The position numbers and the translations under genes were made by a program. The notes beneath the pieces are model-generated. The model had not been told where the DNA came from and made no database searches. It was given only the letters and a program-made list of their open reading frames with translations. From Stropharia rugosoannulata (lineage: Eukaryota; Basidiomycota; Agaricomycetes; Agaricales; Strophariaceae): 64,000 nucleotides of DNA. Positions 58,141 through 64,000 of this stretch are shown piece after piece; positions within the stretch are counted from its first letter, which is position 1; each line of letters begins with the position of its first letter. The stretch spans positions 62,001-126,000 of the forward strand of contig JANCIK010000002.1 in assembly GCA_028532985.1 (NCBI GenBank), in the 5' to 3' direction.

Positions 58141-59003
58141 ATGGATTTTCCCCATCAACTCTCCCCTCCCCCAGCGTCCAACTATAATAACGTGTATCTT
58201 ACTGACCTTGTCGTCAAGGTCAGACAGGAGTCAGACGAGCTTCGCCGCTACGCCAATGAAGCTTTTCGCTACTCAGAAGAACTGTACCGGGAACTCGCCG
58301 CTGAGCGCGTGCGGTCGGAACAGGCGAACCGCGTACTTCAGATCTTGGATTCTGCTCGTACAATGTCTTCGGGACAGGATTCCTCCAGTACGCAGACTAC
58401 TGATATCCTGTTGACACAGGATGTCTTCACTGCGCAACTTGCGCACATTATTGCGAAGTATGAAGAAAAGCTGGCAAAAGTGAAGGAGCAACGAGATAAA
58501 GCAGAGAGAGACAACAAGGTCCGTCGCAGCTACCATGTGCTAGTACTGCATCCTATCGAGCTTCGCATCCGCAGTACTTGCAGAACCAGATTGCAATGGA
58601 GGCTCCAAAAAACCAACGGATCACAGCTGTAACGTACTTCACTATGGTTTAATTTTTAGAAAATACTGATGTTGTTATATAATTGCTTTAATAGCTGTTT
58701 AGAGATTCGACCATTGGGAGTATTGGTCCTGGTTACTTTTTCAGGCAGTCTCATCATCATATCCACCCGCTCAACATACAGAACTCAGCACACTTTCGTA
58801 ACCAGATGACCGAAGCCACTGAGAACAATGGGCAAGTGGATAGAGCACCGAAACAACACAGAGTGTCCTCAGATAGGATAAATCCAACCAATGCGACAGT
58901 TGACTTCGTCGCTTCTTCTAACTCTACGCCAGGGGACAGCCTCACTACCTATTCGCAGACACAGACAGTACATCATTCACCTTTTGTTGGATCACAATCA
59001 TGA
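58141..59003 (+). CDS. Coiled-coil paralogue of the zinc-finger gene, finger absent
   Basis: The model is join(58141..58518, 58575..58628, 58695..59003), giving 246 aa; introns of 56 and 66 bp, exon lengths all multiples of three. It starts MDFPHQLSPPPAS, like MDSPRPPSSSP of the gene at 28604. The coiled coil EELYRELAAERVRSEQANRV matches RDADALRSELAAARKRAEKA there, and QLAHIIAKYEEKLAKVKEQR matches QLARVVARYESRLAALEAAR. The C-terminal half is His/Ser/Thr-rich (QSHHHIHPLNIQN) and has no zinc finger. The donor of intron 1 is GTCCGT, less common. It may act by pairing with the zinc-finger protein through the coiled coil (inference). Confidence 0.65.
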
Positions 59004-59009
59004 AGGAGA

Positions 59010-60400
59010 CTGTGGATATTATTATGTAGCATTTTTCAAAGGCATCATTGGTTGTAGGACCCGATTCATTATGGCATAATTGCGGATGCGTAGACAGCGA
59101 TGATGTCGATCTAAATCAAAAACGAGGGGCTGTAATACAATGCGGTACGATAAAATTTATGGGTATGGCACTAACAATATGCATGGGGAAAACAGGCTGT
59201 ATAGCGCAGATTCAGTGATGTGCGCATGGAAGAGTCAGGGCGAGTGCAGTGCGGCACTGATGTGAAGTTCAAAAACAATACACACAAGCAAGACTCATAG
59301 TACTACACCAGAACGGCGAGGCCTTGTGTCAGTCTTGCAACATTTAATTTAGCTTGACCTTGTTGGCGACGTTTGTTGGAGTGAGCAATGCATGCTTTCT
59401 AAGTTGCGGTCGGTACAAGTAACCCCGACGTCTGTAGTCAGACCCTCACATACTCACATACATCCGTCGTATCTTCCATCATCGGTGGCATTTGCTACAC
59501 CTCTCGGATTTACCACACCAAGGCGCTTGCTCTCCAGTTATGTCATAATGTCCCACGCCTGAATCTAATTACCCGCTTCATTCATCGATCATCTGGCTTT
59601 TGGGCTCAGTCATGAGACTCACGCAGACGATGGTACACATTGAATTCGGAAAACCAGAAGAGCTTCCCTGTCAGCAATTTATGTAATTGCATGGCGCCTT
59701 CGAGCTTCTCTCGGAGTTGCAGAATACCGGTACCAAATTTGGCCAAACATGCAAAGCACATACACCACTCGCTATTCCTCCATGCATATACAGACCAGAA
59801 ACGGAAAATGCTTTACATCTGCGCTGTAATGCATTAGCTGAGGATGCCATTAAGCGTCGTATTTCTCACTGATGGCAAGACGCACTCATTGAACGACGTT
59901 CACGCCCATCTTGAGCTTAGGTACTGAGTCCGTCCCGAGACACATTCATTTACTTCTGACATGTGCACGGTGGAAGACAGGCTCGGCAGACCAGAGTGTA
60001 AATTTTTATTTTTGTAGGTACACGAACAGCCACATTTCTGTCTTAAAAAGCTATTTTTTGACATAAAGAACAGAAGGAAGCGTGAATAACCGGAATTGCA
60101 AAGCCCCGGTGGTATACAACGGGTAATTATAGGTGTACACATAGAAGTACGACATTTGTAGATCGAGAGCGTGTGATACCGCAGGGTTTCCTATTAGTTG
60201 TATATTCACGCTCTTATGTTAACGGTACATGTGATCGACTAATGGTTTAATAGCAATGAGTAACAAAAACTACAAAGGCGGCCTTCAGACCTGGCTACAA
60301 TCAACATAAGTACCCACTTTAGTTCTGAACACAAGTAAGCCAGCCAACCACGTCTCTACGTTTGTACTCAGCATTGACATCAAGTACTGTTTTCTCGCCC
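59010..60400. other. Intergenic region, no supported gene
   Basis: No gene. The last 60 bp probably hold a 5' UTR intron acceptor (TTCCAG at 60401-60406) of the lectin copy. Confidence 0.35.
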
Positions 60401-60415
60401 TTCCAGCAACGGCAA

Positions 60416-60810
60416 ATGGCCTACAAAATCACCGCAAAAGTCTACCAGACCACGCCCCCCGCTTTCTTCAACATCAGAGAGAAGACGACCCTGGTCGGCG
60501 ACAACTGGTCCAAGGTCGGCGGAACTCACGTCCTCGACATGATTAGCAGCGGTACCTCGGGCACGCTGCGCTTCGTCTCCGACACGGGAGAGATGTTCCT
60601 CGTCGCGCTCGGTGTGCACAACTACAAGCGCTGGTGCGACATTGTTGTGAACCTCACGGACAAGGACTCGGGCACCATCATCAACCCGCAGTATTACTCT
60701 GGAGATCGCGCGCCTCCTACGGCGTGACTAACTTGCAGGGGAGGAAGATAGATATCGTCTTCACCGTTGCAGACGGAACTGACCTCCACGCAAACATTAT
60801 CATTGGATAA
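60416..60810 (+). pseudogene. Fungal fruit-body lectin (FB_lectin family), frameshifted copy
   Basis: Begins MAYKITAKVYQTTPPAFFNI and carries the family segments GGTHVLDMISSGTSGTLRF and VALGVHNYKRWCDIVVNL. Family members fold as a beta sandwich and bind galactosyl and N-acetyl sugars; they are cytosolic defence-type lectins of fruiting bodies. Here the frame changes near 60702-60712 (after PQYYSG), so translation stops at 60727. The expected C-terminal strands (VTNLQGRKI, HANIIIG) are still present in another frame up to a stop at 60808-60810. About 35 codons are therefore lost from the product. Either the copy is inactive, or the base call is wrong. The start at 60416 follows a likely 5' UTR intron. 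Confidence 0.8.
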
Positions 60811-61008
60811 ATGGAGGACCCATGGTTATGTTATGGGCGGAGGAATACATGCTTGCGCAGTTATGCGAGACTCTGATATGTAGTTATCAATCGTTTGTTG
60901 AAGATGTAAATGTAATACTATTCACAGCGAGCCCAGCCCATATTTCATCTGAAAATTTGAAAATCAAATCCGAGGATGCATGAGTGAGGCAAAGAATATG
61001 ATGAGGGG

Positions 61009-61336
61009 ATGAAGGCAACTGGTCGATGGTCGGCGGTGCACACGTCCTTGAAAGGGACCTCGCGCACTCTGCGCTTCGTCGGTGACAGCGGCAAGATCTT
61101 TATCGTTGCGCTTGACGTTCTATAAGCGCTGATGCGACGTCGTCACAAACTTGACCAAGACCGACTCGGGCGTGGTCATCAACACACAGTATTACGCTCA
61201 GGCACACCGTATCGCGGCGCGTGCATCTTACACTATCTTACACCGTGGCTAACCTGCAGGGGAGGAAGATCAATGTTGTATTTACGGTTGCTGAGGGCAA
61301 CGACCTGCAAGCTAAGCTAACATCATCATTGGATGA
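61009..61336 (+). pseudogene. Fruit-body lectin, second degenerate copy
   Basis: About 200 bp downstream of the first copy. It preserves stretches for NWSMVGGAHVL, LRFVGDSGKIF and NLQGRKINVVFTVAEGNDLQ in different frames, with several small insertions and deletions. The first 25-30 codons are missing. Clearly a dead tandem copy. Confidence 0.8.
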
Positions 61337-61339
61337 GTA

Positions 61340-64000
61340 CACTTCAGCGGGAGACTGAGTCGGAAAGGCGTAGTACAACTGAATATAATACATACTCCTG
61401 ATTGCTTGTAAATGCATAAGAAATGTTGACATGTGATTCTCTATAGTTTTGACGATATACGCAGTGAGTAGTGACATGAAGAGCTGATTAATCTTGCCAG
61501 AACATCCTTGAGTTGAACTGACCGTACTCCCCACACCGCCGCTTTTGCTCCATTCTGCTTCCCGCATACGTATTCTTATCCTCATTTTACATATACATAA
61601 ATAAAGAACAATGGAAATGTATTGTACGCGAGTACTACAAAAAGCATTCGCCGTATCATAACTTGACAAGTCTTGATTCGAAGGTGTGTGGCTATTGTAA
61701 CGTGCTGGGTGCGGACTGGCGTGTGCGAGAAAGAACGTGTTCGCGATACTCGAGCTCTGAAATGAATCCTTCATCTGGCATGTCCGTATCAGGAGTCTTC
61801 CCTAGCTATAGCTGTCCCCCTCGTCTGCGTATAGCTCTCCTCATCTGACCTGCTTATAGGCGACCACTCACCTGCTAGCTTACCGACACCGCTAGCGTCC
61901 AGAAGCCCATTGGGCAACAGTCTTGTCCTTGTGCGCATGCATTTATTAGGCCGTCAACCGATGGCCTGAACATTAAACTTTGAGGCAGACAGCCGCGGCA
62001 CGACGATGAATGACAGTCACCCACCTCAATAATCTAGACATAGAGAGGATCAGGACGGTCGAGCTCCCGGGACGGGAATACGGACAGACAGGTACGTGTA
62101 ATTGTAACTCTAGATTGCCAAGAACCCTCCGAGTCTCGAGGGCACACCGAAGCGCCCTGGTCCGGCCGCATACAGCCTTGATACATACAGCCTTACAGCT
62201 TACAAGATGGGGGATGACGTTTCTGATCTTCAGATCTCAGAGGCGAGGGAGTTGGGGCAGAAAGGTAAAGGACAGAGAGCTGAGGTACCAGAGGGAGAGA
62301 TCTCAGACCAGGATGCGACAGAGCGAAATGCATCATGCAACATGCAACAGGTTCGAAGGAGGGCAGACGGCGCGTGATGTGATGCGATTCATGCAAAGGT
62401 GAGCTGCAGGGACAGAGCGGGGGCGGCAGTAAAGGTTCGGATCGACGAGCAGACCGGATGGACTTTTACATATATAGGCCTAGTGAGCAGTAGGCAGGGA
62501 TACAGCAGGATAGCATAGAGCGGGAGGGGGTGCGGAGAGAGATAAGTGAGGGAGGATGTAGAGAGGGATATAGACATGGAATGGAATGGGACACGAATTG
62601 GGTGGGACGGGTTAGGTTGGAGATAGCGAGCAGGTTAGGGTTACAAATACATGGTGGGTAGGGTAGTTGGAGGGTGGGCGGGCGCGAGGGTGACGGCACG
62701 GCGAAGGCGGACGCGACGGTCAGGCGTTAGCAGTGGGTGCGAGGGCAACATATGCATATCGGTGAGGGTTCAGGGGAGCATGTATCACACGGGAGGGGAG
62801 GGGAGGGGAGGTGGCGAGCTGATAAGACGTGTCACGGTACCGGGGAAGGGCGATGTGGAAGTGCGGTGAGGAGAGTCGCACGTGGTACCGTATTGTAGAG
62901 GCCGGGTCGGGGGAAGAGGGGTCGTCGTCGAGGGCGTGGCGTGTGCTTTGCATTTGCATTTGCAGACTAGGGCATGGCACGGGGGTTGTACATGGAGCTC
63001 AAGTGAGGACTAGGGACCAGGGACAGAGCGCTAGAGGCCTCAGGCGGCAAGAGAGGAGAGCGGGGAGAGAGTGAGATGCACATGGGGAGGGAACGCAAAC
63101 ACATAGGTGATAGGTAGGAATGCCACGCGGGAGGTAGGTGGTGGAGCCTTGTTGAGCCGTGGCGGGGAAGCGCGCAGGGAAGCGGGATGCAGAGCACAGG
63201 ACCATGCATATCGGTGAGCAGCCGGTCACGCGTAGACGTGGCACTGTCATAGACGACAGGGGACGGCGCCAACTTGTGTTCTTATGGATACCAACGGAAT
63301 GTATTGAGAGAGGATCGTGGGCTGAACGCGGGAGCAACAGAACAGAACTGCAGTGTGCAGCGAACCTGGGGAGCAAGCAACCAGGCAAGACGATCGAAGG
63401 AAGGGTATAGTCAGTTTCATGAGCAGCTGCAGGCTAATCGGTGTCAATGTCAGTATCAGTGTCGGTGAGGCCCGAGCGTGAGCCAGATGCGGACTATATA
63501 TGCACCGTTGCAGTTCGAGCAAGAGACAAAGCGCATTCGGCCAGGCGGGGCCGGGAGGGTCCAGGGCATGTAAGCAGCTGGAAGGATACACGGCTTGCCG
63601 GTGTCAGAAAGAATAATGGTATGGGAAGGAATATCAATAGGGAATTACATACCTTCGGAAGAAACACGACCCAAGATATGCAATGGGAGGTAGAGGGTAC
63701 AGTAGCGGGCAAGCGGTACCAAGAGTCAAATTTTCCGGACCGTCCCCTCAATGGGTTGCTTATCACACAAGTTCCCACGAATTTCGCCACGGTTTTAAAC
63801 AAGATCTGCTTCGCTCCGCTCCAGCATTGCTGGCTGGAATGTAATTGAGTCAGTGACAGGAAATTTACCGATTATACCTTTTATTTCAACATAAAAGGTA
63901 AGCAGAAATGTGGTGTGCGTCGAGCTTCAGCTTCGCTCGCTACTCACATGACAGATTGCACAACAGAAGTAATAGTGACCAAAACACACGAAACAAAAGA
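61340..64000. other. Right end of window, purine-rich, no supported gene
   Basis: From about 62.2 to 63.6 kb the plus strand is strongly G/A-rich, opening long Pro/Ser/Leu-rich frames on the minus strand that I take as artefacts. A short tract near 62785-62810 repeats GGGGA. 62755-62845 resembles 48215-48300. No gene, RNA or TIR recognised. Confidence 0.4.

Noticed and set aside
62634..62650. GTTAGGGTTA resembling telomeric repeat
   Set aside because: Only about one and a half units, with no array.

Overview
The window reads as a nuclear contig of a mushroom-forming basidiomycete (Agaricomycetes). The supporting evidence is 50-65 bp GT..AG introns in almost every gene, families typical of that class (DUF6533 membrane protein, secreted intradiol dioxygenase, F-box protein, fungal fruit-body lectin), and eukaryotic 2H-phosphoesterase and zinc-finger genes. 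No operons, CRISPR arrays, rRNA or convincing tRNA genes were seen. Exon models were built by hand from splice signals and reading-frame phase. Several models close exactly in phase; others are given only as spans.

Layout. 0.7-1.6 kb: a minus-strand multispanning membrane protein. 2.7-4.6 kb: a five-exon ASCC1/AKAP7-like 2H phosphoesterase. 5.1-6.4 kb: a DUF6533 membrane protein. 7.5-8.9 kb: a secreted intradiol-dioxygenase-like protein with a Gly-Pro tail. 11.5-13.1 kb: an F-box-like protein. 13.1-18.2 kb is gene-poor and is followed by a 686-bp Tc1/mariner-type MITE. 19.1-25.0 kb: three decaying copies (A, B, C) of an unknown gene family. 22.9-26.3 kb: a long direct repeat flanking copy C.

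26.5-36 kb is a strongly GC-rich, simple-repeat-rich island. It is occupied by one large coiled-coil/zinc-finger gene whose finger is split by a 1.9-kb intron. 36.7-38.6 kb: a ten-exon gene of unknown function. 40.1-41.9 kb: two unknown plus-strand ORFs. 42.4-42.7 kb: a copy of the 3' end of the gene at 54.5-56.3 kb. 44.1-44.7 kb: a secreted protein, possibly of ADP-ribosyltransferase-like fold. 45.66-47.68 kb: a near-perfect inverted duplication with 889-bp arms, each carrying the same 108-aa gene, head to head.

50.2-51.0 kb: a non-autonomous TIR element. 52.5-54.2 kb: clusters of a short TCCGTGCA motif around a small three-exon gene. 54.5-56.3 kb: a five-exon 501-aa gene with an internal protein duplication. 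58.1-59.0 kb: a three-exon paralogue of the coiled-coil part of the zinc-finger gene, without the finger. 60.4-61.3 kb: two fruit-body lectin copies, both broken. The last 2.5 kb is purine-rich and without a supported gene.

The genes do not form an obvious pathway. The common theme is local duplication: inverted, tandem, 3'-end-only and domain-only copies all occur within 64 kb.
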